Source of the DNA: Acidobacteriota bacterium
GTDB taxonomy: Bacteria; Acidobacteriota; Blastocatellia; Pyrinomonadales; Pyrinomonadaceae
Direction: 5' to 3'
Assembly: GCA_005790265.1 (NCBI GenBank)
Contig: SXVE01000074.1
Location: 1 to 6,631, forward strand
Length of the DNA stretch: 6,631 nt
Positions 1 to 6,540 of this stretch are shown here, in pieces. Position numbers and translations under genes: made by a program. Within the stretch, counting starts at the first letter, position 1. The number at the start of each line of letters is the position of its first letter. Under the pieces are notes generated by a model. It was not told the origin of the DNA, made no database searches, and saw nothing but the letters and a program-made list of their open reading frames with translations.

Positions 1-1
1 A

Positions 2-232
2 TCAGCCAAACAGCAGGCGAAAAGCTCGGAAGACATTTCGAGCGCGATGGAAAATATTTCAAAAGTCACGCAGCTCGTCCAGACCGGAACGAAACAGGCG
101 GCTGATTCGGTGAAAAAACTCGTCGAACTTTCCGCCGAACTGCGCGGCTCGGTCGCGCCTTTCAAATTGCCGGATGATCGCGCGCTTCAGCGTCCGCTGG
201 CGGCGCCGGAAACGAGTTTGTTTTTGAATTAA
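2..232 (+). CDS. Methyl-accepting chemotaxis protein, C-terminal end (5' part outside window)
   Basis: The frame is open from base 2 to the TAA at 230-232, giving 76 residues of a protein that starts before the window. The peptide is a continuous amphipathic helix rich in Ala, Ser, Gln, Lys and Glu, with phrases such as SSEDISSAMENISKVTQLV and ADSVKKLVELSAELRGSVAPF. This matches the last methylation helix and the 'LA.ELR.SV..FKL' ending typical of PilJ/PixJ-like and other chemoreceptors. It is followed by a short disordered Pro/Ala tail. The family is known to form membrane or cytoplasmic receptor arrays that set CheA activity through CheW; the sensor domain, membrane segments and signalling tip are not visible here. 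The ATG at 47 is an internal Met, since homologous-looking sequence continues upstream of it. Its position 108 bases before a hybrid cheA on the same strand suggests a receptor-kinase partnership. Confidence 0.8.
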   Translation, partial: SAKQQAKSSEDISSAMENISKVTQLVQTGTKQAADSVKKLVELSAELRGSVAPFKLPDDRALQRPLAAPETSLFLN

Positions 233-285
233 AGCGGCGCGTTTTTAGATAAAATCACCGGTACAAATCCATTTTTATTTTTCCG

Positions 286-304
286 CGATTCGTCGTCCGA
301 ATCG
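286..304 (+). other. Small hairpin between receptor gene and cheA; possible weak terminator or attenuator
   Basis: CGATTCG at 286-292 and CGAATCG at 298-304 are exact inverted repeats around a 5-base loop (TCGTC), and a G-T pair could extend the stem by one. The following bases, TAATTTT at 305-311, are only loosely T-rich. The stem is short for an intrinsic terminator, so it may only reduce read-through from the receptor gene into cheA, or be chance. The rest of the 233-340 gap shows no convincing promoter or operator. Confidence 0.3.
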
Positions 305-340
305 TAATTTTAGCGCCCGCAAAAACCAATCAACAAAATC

Positions 341-3265
341 GTGAACTCTCAAATTCTGCAAAAATTTATCAAGGAAACGGAAAATCGCTTGCAGCTGATG
401 CGCGGCAGCGTTTTGCTCAGTGTTCAGGACGGCGCGGCGGGCGGCGCGATGGAAATCTGCCGGCGAGAAATCAACACGATTCAGGAAGCGGCGGCGCAAA
501 TCGGTTTGACCGGCATTCAAAATATCGCCGCGCGGCTCGAAACCGAAACGCGCGTCATCACTGAAAAAGCGCAGCCGTTTACTGACGCTGACGGGCGCAA
601 ACTGCTTGACGGAATGGCGCAAATCGAGGCGCTGCTGCTCAAAGAACATTTGCAAGCCGACGATTTTCTGCTCGATTTCGACGCGTTTATCGAAGAATCT
701 TTTACCAATCTGCAAATCAACGAAACCCCGCCGCTGCTTGAAACATCGCTGATCGCGCAATCGCCAGATAATTCATCAGTGGCGGTCGCTGCTGAGTCGA
801 AACACGAATTTGATGATCTTGATTTGTTCGGCGCGCCTGATTTTGCAAGCGAATCTGCGGAAAATGATGCGTGGGAAACCGATGATTTTGAGATTGACGA
901 AGAAATGCTCGAAATTTTCGCGCTCGAAGCCGAAGATTTGCTGCGCAACATCAACGTTAATCTCGAAGCGCTCGCCGAACAGCCCGCCAATCGCGAAGCG
1001 CTGATGGAAATTCGCCGCAACGCGCACACTTTTAAAGGTTCGGCGGGAATCGTCGGGCTGAAAAAGCCGTCCGATTTGGCGCATCGCGTCGAAGATTTGC
1101 TTGATTTTATGGCGGAAAACGACATCGCCGGAAACGAGCGGATTTTTTGTTTGCTGCTCGCTTCGACCGATTGTTTAAGCGCGCTGACGAGCGGCGAAAA
1201 TTCGGCGCAGCTCGACAACAAAATTCAGCAGCTATATAAAAATTTCGATGAAATGCTCGCCGCGCTGTCCGCGCCGCCGGTTCTCGAAGTTCAGCAAATT
1301 GCCGAAGCCGCGCCGCCAACCGAAAACATTCCGAATTTTGAAATTGTGCCGCCCGCCGATTCCGAGCCAAAAGCGGCATCATTGAGCGGCAAATCAATCG
1401 TGCGCGTTTCGCTCGAACGGCTCGACGATTTAGTCAAAATCGTGCGCGATTTGGTCATCAGCCGCTCGGTTTTTGAACAGCGGCTCGGCGAACTCGACCG
1501 CCAAATCGAAGAACTGCATCACAGCACGCGCCGTTTACAGCGTTCGACGACCAAGCTCGAAACCGATTTTGAAGCCGACGTTTTGAACGCCCAGAGTTTT
1601 GAACGAAAAATGCAGAATCGGCGTTCGGTAGCCGAAGTTTTAACGCCAATCGCCGCCAACTCGCATTCGTTCGACACTCTGGAATTTGACCGCTACACGG
1701 ATTTTCATCAAACGACGCGCGAGCTGGTCGAAACGACGAGCGACGCTTTCGCCATCAATTCGGCGCTCGACAATCTGCACGGCAATCTCGAAATGCTGTT
1801 CGACACGCAGCGCCGCTTGATCGAGGAAATGCAGGACAAACTTCTGCGCATCCGCATGGTCGGTTTCGGCACGCTCGCACCGCGTTTGAGCCGCACGGTG
1901 CGCGTTGCTTGCGAAGAACAAAACAAACAAGCCGACCTCGTCATCGAAGGCGACAATCTGGAAATTGACACGCAAATTCTCGATTCTTTAATCGAACCGC
2001 TGCTGCATTTGCTGCGCAATGCGGTCGCGCACGGCATCGAACCGCCGGATACGCGCCGTCTGCTCGGGAAACCGGAAAAAGGAAAAATATTTCTGCGCGC
2101 GGCGAATGAAGGAACACACGTCATTATCACGATTTCCGACGACGGACGCGGAATTTCCGCCGCCGGTTTAAAAGAAAAAGCCGTGCAGAATAATTTCCTC
2201 GCGCGCGAAAACTTGGCGCGGATGAGCGAAGAGGAAGTTTTTGAATTGATATTTTTGCCCGGTTTGACGACCGCCGAAAAACTCAGCCAAATTTCCGGGC
2301 GCGGCGTCGGAATGAACATTATCAAAACGGCGGTCGAACGACAGCAGGGCACGATTTCCGTCGCGAGCGAGCCGCAGAAAGGCACGACTTTTACGCTTCG
2401 TTTGCCGGTCGCGCTTGCCGTCACGCGCGCTTTGCTCGTCGAATCGGGCGAACAGATTTTTGCTTTTCCGCTCGGTTTGGTCAAACAAATCGTCGAAGTT
2501 TCCGGCGCGAATCTCGAAAAGGCGCAGCGCGAAAACGTTTTGCAAACCGGCGGCAGCATTTACGCCGTGTCGCATCTTAACGAACTTTTGAATTTTTCAT
2601 CGCCCGCCGTTTCGCATAAAGAAACGGCGCGCATTCTGCTGCTCGATGTTTTGGAAAGCCCGCGCGCGCTGCTCGTTGACCGCATTATCAAGCCGGAAGA
2701 AATCGTCATTAAACCGCTCGGCTCGCCGCTCGTCAACGTTGCCGGACTGCTCGGCGCGACGATTCTCGGCGACGGCAAAATCGTTCCGGTGCTCGATTTG
2801 TTTTATTTTTTTAAGCATCACCAGCAAAAAACGAAAATAAACGGCGCGCCGCTCGATATTCCTGCGCCCGCTCAAAATCAAAAACCGCAAACCATCAGCG
2901 TGTTAATCGTTGACGACAGCCCGAGCGTGCGGCATTTGACTTCAAACATCATCAAAAATGCCGGTTTTCAAGCTATCATCGCCAAAGACGGACTCGAAGC
3001 GCTCGAAGTTTTGCAAACGGCGAAAGAATTGCCCGACGTTATTTTGACCGACGTGGAAATGCCGCGAATGGACGGCTACGAAATGCTCTCGTCGCTCAAG
3101 AAAAATCACGACTTGCAGAACATTCCGGTCGTGATGATCACGTCGAGAGCCAGCGAAAAGCATCGCCAAAAAGCTTTCGATCTCGGCGTTTCCGAGTATC
3201 TGACCAAGCCTTTCGACGATGCGAAATTAATAGGAATTATTCGCGCTCTGAGCAAACAATTTTGA
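341..3265 (+). CDS. Hybrid chemotaxis histidine kinase, CheA with C-terminal receiver (PilL/ChpA/PixL-like)
   Basis: This 974-residue cytoplasmic kinase would take receptor signals via its CheW domain, phosphorylate its own Hpt histidine and pass phosphate to response regulators or to its own receiver. Domains in order: Hpt-like helical bundle (about 1-120) without the active His; linker; true Hpt (about 187-305) with AHTFKGSAGIVGL, so His229 is the predicted phosphosite; Pro-rich linker (310-345); long dimerisation region (about 352-510); HATPase (about 540-690) with N-box RNAVAHGIE (559-567), G1 DDGRG (600-604), LPGLTT (639-644) and GRGVGMN (653-659); CheW (about 690-828); receiver (852-974) with Asp858/859, phospho-acceptor Asp904, Thr934 and Lys956. 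No CheY-binding P2 domain is evident. The start is GTG at 341, the only usable start after the in-frame TAG at 311, without a good Shine-Dalgarno. The architecture fits PilL/ChpA/PixL systems of type IV pilus motility; the motility role is inferred from family and the adjacent receptor. Confidence 0.93.
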   Translation: MNSQILQKFIKETENRLQLMRGSVLLSVQDGAAGGAMEICRREINTIQEAAAQIGLTGIQNIAARLETETRVITEKAQPFTDADGRKLLDGMAQIEALLLKEHLQADDFLLDFDAFIEESFTNLQINETPPLLETSLIAQSPDNSSVAVAAESKHEFDDLDLFGAPDFASESAENDAWETDDFEIDEEMLEIFALEAEDLLRNINVNLEALAEQPANREALMEIRRNAHTFKGSAGIVGLKKPSDLAHRVEDLLDFMAENDIAGNERIFCLLLASTDCLSALTSGENSAQLDNKIQQLYKNFDEMLAALSAPPVLEVQQIAEAAPPTENIPNFEIVPPADSEPKAASLSGKSIVRVSLERLDDLVKIVRDLVISRSVFEQRLGELDRQIEELHHSTRRLQRSTTKLETDFEADVLNAQSFERKMQNRRSVAEVLTPIAANSHSFDTLEFDRYTDFHQTTRELVETTSDAFAINSALDNLHGNLEMLFDTQRRLIEEMQDKLLRIRMVGFGTLAPRLSRTVRVACEEQNKQADLVIEGDNLEIDTQILDSLIEPLLHLLRNAVAHGIEPPDTRRLLGKPEKGKIFLRAANEGTHVIITISDDGRGISAAGLKEKAVQNNFLARENLARMSEEEVFELIFLPGLTTAEKLSQISGRGVGMNIIKTAVERQQGTISVASEPQKGTTFTLRLPVALAVTRALLVESGEQIFAFPLGLVKQIVEVSGANLEKAQRENVLQTGGSIYAVSHLNELLNFSSPAVSHKETARILLLDVLESPRALLVDRIIKPEEIVIKPLGSPLVNVAGLLGATILGDGKIVPVLDLFYFFKHHQQKTKINGAPLDIPAPAQNQKPQTISVLIVDDSPSVRHLTSNIIKNAGFQAIIAKDGLEALEVLQTAKELPDVILTDVEMPRMDGYEMLSSLKKNHDLQNIPVVMITSRASEKHRQKAFDLGVSEYLTKPFDDAKLIGIIRALSKQF

Positions 3266-3286
3266 GTTTTTCCGGAAATTCAATTG

Positions 3287-4003
3287 CTATTTTTTCGGCG
3301 GCTTGCTCGGACGAATTTCGATTTTGCTCGGCAGCGCGCGTTCGTTCATCGCCAGCAAATCGGCGACGACTTCGGCGATATCCTCGGGTTGCAGCCGCCA
3401 CATTTGATCTTCGCTCGGCTCGCCGCCGCCGAAATACGTATTGACCGAACCGGGACAAATCGCCGTGACTTTGATGTTATGTTCGCGCACTTCCTGCATT
3501 AACGCTTCGGAAAAACCGTTTAAGCCGAATTTTGAAGCGTTGTAAGCCGCCATTTTCGGATGCGCGTTCTGTCCGGCGAGCGATGAGATGTTGATGATAT
3601 AACCGCCGCCGCGTTTTTTTATTTCGGGAATCGCGTGATGACAAGCGTAAAAGACGCCGAACAAATTAGTTTGCAAAGTTTGCTCAAATTCGTCCGCCGA
3701 CATTTCCTCGACCGTTTTGCCGATAATTCCGATTCCCGCGTTATTGACCAAAACGTCAATGCCGCCGAACACGCGCACCGCTTCGTCGAGCATCATTCTA
3801 ACCTGCGCTTCGCTTCGCACGTCGCACACTTCGCCATCAACTTTGCCGAACGCGGAAAGTTTTTCGAGCGCCTGTTTCAGTTCAACTTTGTTGCGCGCGC
3901 AAACGAAAACTTTTGCGCCGGATTTCAATAAATTTTCCGCAATCGCATAACCGATTCCCTTTGTTCCGCCCGTAATCACGGCTGTTTTGTTCTCTAATTT
4001 CAT
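3287..4003 (-). CDS. Short-chain dehydrogenase/reductase (SDR), classical type
   Basis: This is a complete 238-residue classical SDR, a soluble single-domain Rossmann enzyme that oxidises or reduces a carbonyl/alcohol pair using NAD(P)(H). Visible signatures: cofactor glycine motif TGGTKGIG (11-18), NNAG (87-90), the catalytic set Asn113, Ser141 (in NISSLAG), Tyr154 and Lys158 (in AAYNASK), and the PG motif (184-185). Basic residues Lys15 in the glycine motif and Arg37 after strand 2 favour NADP(H), by known family rules. The short C-terminus ending in EIRPSKPPKK is like YdfG/FabG-like oxidoreductases of unassigned substrate; the sequence does not reveal the substrate. It begins 6 bases after the stop of the preceding exported-protein gene and uses a Shine-Dalgarno inside that gene's last codons, so the two are probably co-translated. 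Its 3' end faces cheA with 21 bases between. Confidence 0.93.
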   Translation of the reverse strand: MKLENKTAVITGGTKGIGYAIAENLLKSGAKVFVCARNKVELKQALEKLSAFGKVDGEVCDVRSEAQVRMMLDEAVRVFGGIDVLVNNAGIGIIGKTVEEMSADEFEQTLQTNLFGVFYACHHAIPEIKKRGGGYIINISSLAGQNAHPKMAAYNASKFGLNGFSEALMQEVREHNIKVTAICPGSVNTYFGGGEPSEDQMWRLQPEDIAEVVADLLAMNERALPSKIEIRPSKPPKK

Positions 4004-4009
4004 TGTTCT

Positions 4010-4831
4010 CTATTCCTCTACAATTTTTGGAGCATCCTTGCTTTGCAGTTTGCGCCAAATCAGCACGACACTGCCATCTTTTTCTATGCGAATCACTTTA
4101 AAGACGACAATTATATCAGTTCGTTTATCGAACGACGCCGTTTTAATCTTCGACCGATAGGAAATTGAGCGCATTGCATAGACGTTATTTTCTTTTATCT
4201 TTTCCGCCTGTTTGTAAATATAATTTTCCGCTTCGATTCCTATCTTGATTTTTTCGGCTTGCTTTTCGGCTCCGGTAGAGGTTTCGGCGGGAACGAAAGC
4301 GGACAAAAATCTCACTCCCTGACTGTGTAGTGAAACATCCCGAATATCAATTTCACCGAGTGACACAATCAATCCTTGCGTGAGAAATCCCGTTGCGGCA
4401 AACCAATCTTTAACAAGCTGAATATTCGATAATTTCGATGGAAGATGCCGTTTGTGATTAAACGAGTAAAATTTTCCATATCCGGGAATTCCGCTTTTGC
4501 ATCCGGCGCTCAATTCAATATCGCCAACCCCAAAACACGATACATTAAGAATTTTCGTAATTTCGGTGTCGGGCAACCGCAAAAAATCGGCATATTGTGA
4601 TTTGTCCGTCTCGTGAGGCGCGATCAATTGCAAATCTTTTTTTGAAAGTCTGAAAACAGATAAATTAATCGGTTCGATTGCAGCATTTTTTATTCGATCA
4701 AAATCTTCAATTGTTTGTTGCCGGTCGCGATTTTCGCGACGAATCTGTTCGCGCTGCGGATCAGATTGACCAAAAATAAGAATTATATTGACAGTCCAAA
4801 TAAAAAATACAAATAAAATAACCCGTTTCAT
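4010..4831 (-). CDS. Unrecognised exported protein, paralogue of the gene at 4900-5736 (copy A)
   Basis: I do not recognise a named family. With the ATG at 4831 the protein has 273 residues and begins MKRVILFVFF, a lysine/arginine head plus hydrophobic core ending near IFGQ, which reads as a signal peptide or N-terminal anchor. A GTG at 4855 would add eight residues (MIEICLIK) ahead of that head and has no better ribosome site, so I prefer the ATG. After a charged stretch, two cysteines (99 and 111) lie 12 residues apart and could form a disulphide in the periplasm. From FYSF (121-124) to the C-terminus it aligns with its neighbour: GFLTQGLIVSLGEI, then HSQGVRFL, then NYIY, and the end DGSVVLIW followed by DAPKI. 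The gene is visibly more AT-rich than its paralogue, most strongly at the 5' end (6 G/C in 40 bases at 4801-4840). Function is unknown; it probably sits in the cell envelope. Confidence 0.8.
   Translation of the reverse strand: MKRVILFVFFIWTVNIILIFGQSDPQREQIRRENRDRQQTIEDFDRIKNAAIEPINLSVFRLSKKDLQLIAPHETDKSQYADFLRLPDTEITKILNVSCFGVGDIELSAGCKSGIPGYGKFYSFNHKRHLPSKLSNIQLVKDWFAATGFLTQGLIVSLGEIDIRDVSLHSQGVRFLSAFVPAETSTGAEKQAEKIKIGIEAENYIYKQAEKIKENNVYAMRSISYRSKIKTASFDKRTDIIVVFKVIRIEKDGSVVLIWRKLQSKDAPKIVEE
4013..4019 (-). promoter_or_regulatory. Shine-Dalgarno of the SDR gene, inside the end of the upstream gene
   Basis: Read on the minus strand, AGAGGAA lies 9 bases before the ATG at 4003. It is formed by the last sense codons (GTA GAG GAA) of the upstream exported-protein gene and is followed at once by that gene's TAG. 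A ribosome finishing the upstream gene would therefore stop at this site, which supports translational coupling. It also confirms ATG 4003 as the SDR start. Confidence 0.6.
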
Positions 4832-4899
4832 TTTTATTAAACAAATCTCGATCACGAAGAAAATGACTTTGAAGGCGGTAACGGCGAGGATTTTCTGAT

Positions 4900-5736
4900 T
4901 TATTGAGATGTTCTTTTTTCAAATTTCAGACGCGGCGCTTCTCGGCGTTCCAGTTCTTTCCAAACGAGCGTAAGGCTTCCGTCTTGTTCTTTGCGCACGA
5001 CGCGGAAAGCCAGCATCAGGTCAGCTCTATCGTCGCCTTCGAGCAGATTAAATCTGAAACCGCGAAAACTCTGGTAAACGCTTCCTTTGTAAGCGACGAC
5101 GCGCAGCGCGTAAGTGGTATTTTCCAGCGCCGGAACGATTTTGTGGTAGATATACCGATCAGCTTTTATGCCGCGCGCGATTTGATGGTATTGTTTTTGA
5201 ATTTCTTTGCTGCCGGTCGGCGGCACATAATCTTTCAAAAATTTAATTCCGTCCGAATGAACGCCGATTTTTTCCAGCGCGATGTCGCCAAGCTGCACGA
5301 TAATTCCCTGCGCCAGCAATCCGTTGGTAATCAGATGATTGTTTTTCAGACGAATATCGGACAGCAGTTCGGGCACGTATTCCTTTTCGCGAAACGAATA
5401 AAACGAACTTTCCGGCACGGCGTTCAGACAAGTTTCGTCGGCTTTGAGAACGAGAGAATTATCTTCGCATCCCAAATCCGGCAGCAGCCGAAAAATCCCC
5501 GCATTTTCTTGTTCGAGAAGCCGCGCGTGCGCGAGCAAATCCTCGTTTTTCGGCAGCAGTCGGCGTTTTTGTTCTTTCGACGCTTTTTTGCGAAACGGCA
5601 AAAAAATACGGCTTTTGAAGTTTCTATTTTCGGAATTTCGTTCACCTTTCGGCGGCATTTGCGCCAGGTTTTGATCGGCGCAAATCAGCCACAAGATGAC
5701 TGTCGCAAAAAGTATTATGAAAGCCCGGAATTTCAT
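4900..5736 (-). CDS. Unrecognised exported protein, paralogue of the gene at 4010-4831 (copy B)
   Basis: This 278-residue protein has no family I can name. It starts MKFRAFIILFATVILWLICA, followed by DQNLAQ, a standard signal peptide with likely cleavage after an Ala-Gln region near residue 26. The Cys at 19 is preceded by Ile rather than Gly/Ala/Ser, so a lipobox is unlikely. A strongly basic stretch follows (about 30-66). Two cysteines (90 and 103), 13 residues apart, parallel the pair in copy A. Residues about 112-270 align with copy A: FYSF, GLLAQGIIVQLGDI, HSDGIKFL, RYIY, YALRVVAYKGS, and the end DGSLTLVW followed by EAPRL. The start is fixed by an in-frame TAA just upstream; the bases before it are purine-rich (AAGAAAAAACGG) without a strong Shine-Dalgarno. 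It lies 20 bases after gatB and 68 bases before copy A, so it may be transcribed with both. Probable envelope or periplasmic protein, role unknown. Confidence 0.8.
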   Translation of the reverse strand: MKFRAFIILFATVILWLICADQNLAQMPPKGERNSENRNFKSRIFLPFRKKASKEQKRRLLPKNEDLLAHARLLEQENAGIFRLLPDLGCEDNSLVLKADETCLNAVPESSFYSFREKEYVPELLSDIRLKNNHLITNGLLAQGIIVQLGDIALEKIGVHSDGIKFLKDYVPPTGSKEIQKQYHQIARGIKADRYIYHKIVPALENTTYALRVVAYKGSVYQSFRGFRFNLLEGDDRADLMLAFRVVRKEQDGSLTLVWKELERREAPRLKFEKRTSQ

Positions 5737-5756
5737 AGCCGTTTTTTCTTAATCAA

Positions 5757-6524
5757 TCATTGAGAAAGTTTGCTTTTTAACAATTCGTTGACAACTTTCG
5801 GATTGGCTTTGCCGCCTGATGCTTTCATCGTTTGACCGACGAAAAAGCCGAACAGTTTTTCGTTGCCGCCGCGGTATGCGTTGACTTGATTTTCGTTTTT
5901 TTCGATGATTTCGTCAACGATTTTTTCGATTTCCGACGCGTCGGAAATTTGCTCGAAACCTTTTTCGCTGATTACTTCGGCGGCGCTTTTGCCGCTTGCG
6001 AACATCTCGATCAAAACTTCTTTCGCCTGATTATTGTTGATTTTTCCGGCGTCGAGCGTTTTGATGAGTTCCGCCAAGTTCTCCGGCGAAACCGGCGAAT
6101 CGGCGGCGCTTTTGCCGGAATTATTAAATTCGCGCAGCAATTCGCCCAAAATAAAATTCGCCGAAACGCGCGGATTTGCCGAGGCGCGCGCCGTTCGTTC
6201 GTAAAATGCCGCTAAATCTTTTTCCGCGACGAGCGATGAAGCGTCGTTGTATGAAACTTCGTATTCGCTCATAAATCGGTCGCGCATCGCATCGGGCAAT
6301 TCGGGCATTTCCGCTTTTACTTGGTTGATAAATTCGCTCGAAACTCTGAGCGGCTGCAAATCCGGTTCGGGAAAATAGCGGTAATCGTGCGCGTCTTCTT
6401 TCGAGCGCATCACGCGCGTGCGGTTGTTTTTTTCGTCCCAGAGACGCGTTTCCTGCGCGACCGTTTCGCCTTTTTCGTGCGCTTCGATTTGCCGTTCGAT
6501 TTCATATTCGATCGCCTTCTGCAT
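5757..6524 (-). CDS. gatB: Asp/Glu-tRNA amidotransferase subunit B, C-terminal half only (5' part missing)
   Basis: GatB works with GatA and GatC to amidate Glu-tRNA(Gln) or Asp-tRNA(Asn), activating the misacylated tRNA and binding its body. The 255 residues here match the second half of the roughly 480-residue family. They contain the end of the catalytic cradle, with QKAIEYEIERQI (2-13), QETRLWD (24-30) and the diagnostic KEDAHDYRYFPEPDL (42-56). The helical domain and the YqeY-like tRNA-binding tail follow (about 110-255, with GQTMKASGGKANP near the end). The Met at 6524 is not the natural start: GatB proteins normally have about 230 residues before it, ending in a NLNSF-type motif. Upstream codons in this frame instead read SREDM after unrelated residues, and a stop lies at 6555-6557. 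The gene is thus broken by the junction at about 6525-6540. It is first of four co-directional genes; if the chimera is artefactual, the organism's gatB is probably intact. Confidence 0.9.
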   Translation of the reverse strand: MQKAIEYEIERQIEAHEKGETVAQETRLWDEKNNRTRVMRSKEDAHDYRYFPEPDLQPLRVSSEFINQVKAEMPELPDAMRDRFMSEYEVSYNDASSLVAEKDLAAFYERTARASANPRVSANFILGELLREFNNSGKSAADSPVSPENLAELIKTLDAGKINNNQAKEVLIEMFASGKSAAEVISEKGFEQISDASEIEKIVDEIIEKNENQVNAYRGGNEKLFGFFVGQTMKASGGKANPKVVNELLKSKLSQ

Positions 6525-6540
6525 ATCTTCACGGCTACCG
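6525..6540. other. Probable junction between gatB and foreign high-GC sequence
   Basis: Up to 6524 the minus strand encodes well-conserved GatB sequence. Beyond about 6540 no minus-strand frame shows the expected NLNSF-type GatB motif, composition rises to about 63 percent G+C, and coding bias switches to the plus strand. The codons between (SRED) could belong to either side, so the breakpoint is placed only within this interval. No inverted or direct repeat marking an insertion sequence end is visible in the short stretch available. Confidence 0.55.

Noticed and set aside
517..1221. A 234-codon minus-strand open frame opposite the Hpt region
   Set aside because: Very Ser-rich low-complexity translation mirroring Glu/Ala/Asp codons of cheA; not a gene.
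1708..2559. A 283-codon minus-strand open frame inside cheA
   Set aside because: It runs opposite the conserved HATPase region, is Ser/Arg/Cys-rich, and lacks any motif; it is a shadow of cheA codon bias.
3266..3295. Possible bidirectional terminator between cheA and the SDR
   Set aside because: There is a TTTCCGGAAA palindrome (3269-3278) and a T run at 3290-3295, but no stem with a loop directly followed by the T run on either strand.
4832..4899. Possible promoter for copy A in the 68-base gap
   Set aside because: AT-rich bases near the start (TTTAATAAAA on the minus strand) resemble a -10 box only loosely, and no -35 partner at proper spacing is visible.
4900..5736. Lipoprotein signal in copy B around Cys19
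   Set aside because: The residues before Cys19 are L-W-L-I, lacking the small residue needed at -1 of a lipobox; an ordinary signal peptide fits better.
4903..5763. A 286-codon plus-strand open frame opposite copy B
   Set aside because: Its translation is rich in Phe, Arg and Gln with no recognisable motif, as expected from antisense of AAA/GAA/CGC-rich codons, and the minus-strand gene has a signal peptide and a paralogue in support.
5832..6215. A 127-codon plus-strand open frame opposite gatB
   Set aside because: Phe/Asp/Val-rich antisense of the conserved GatB tail with no family features.
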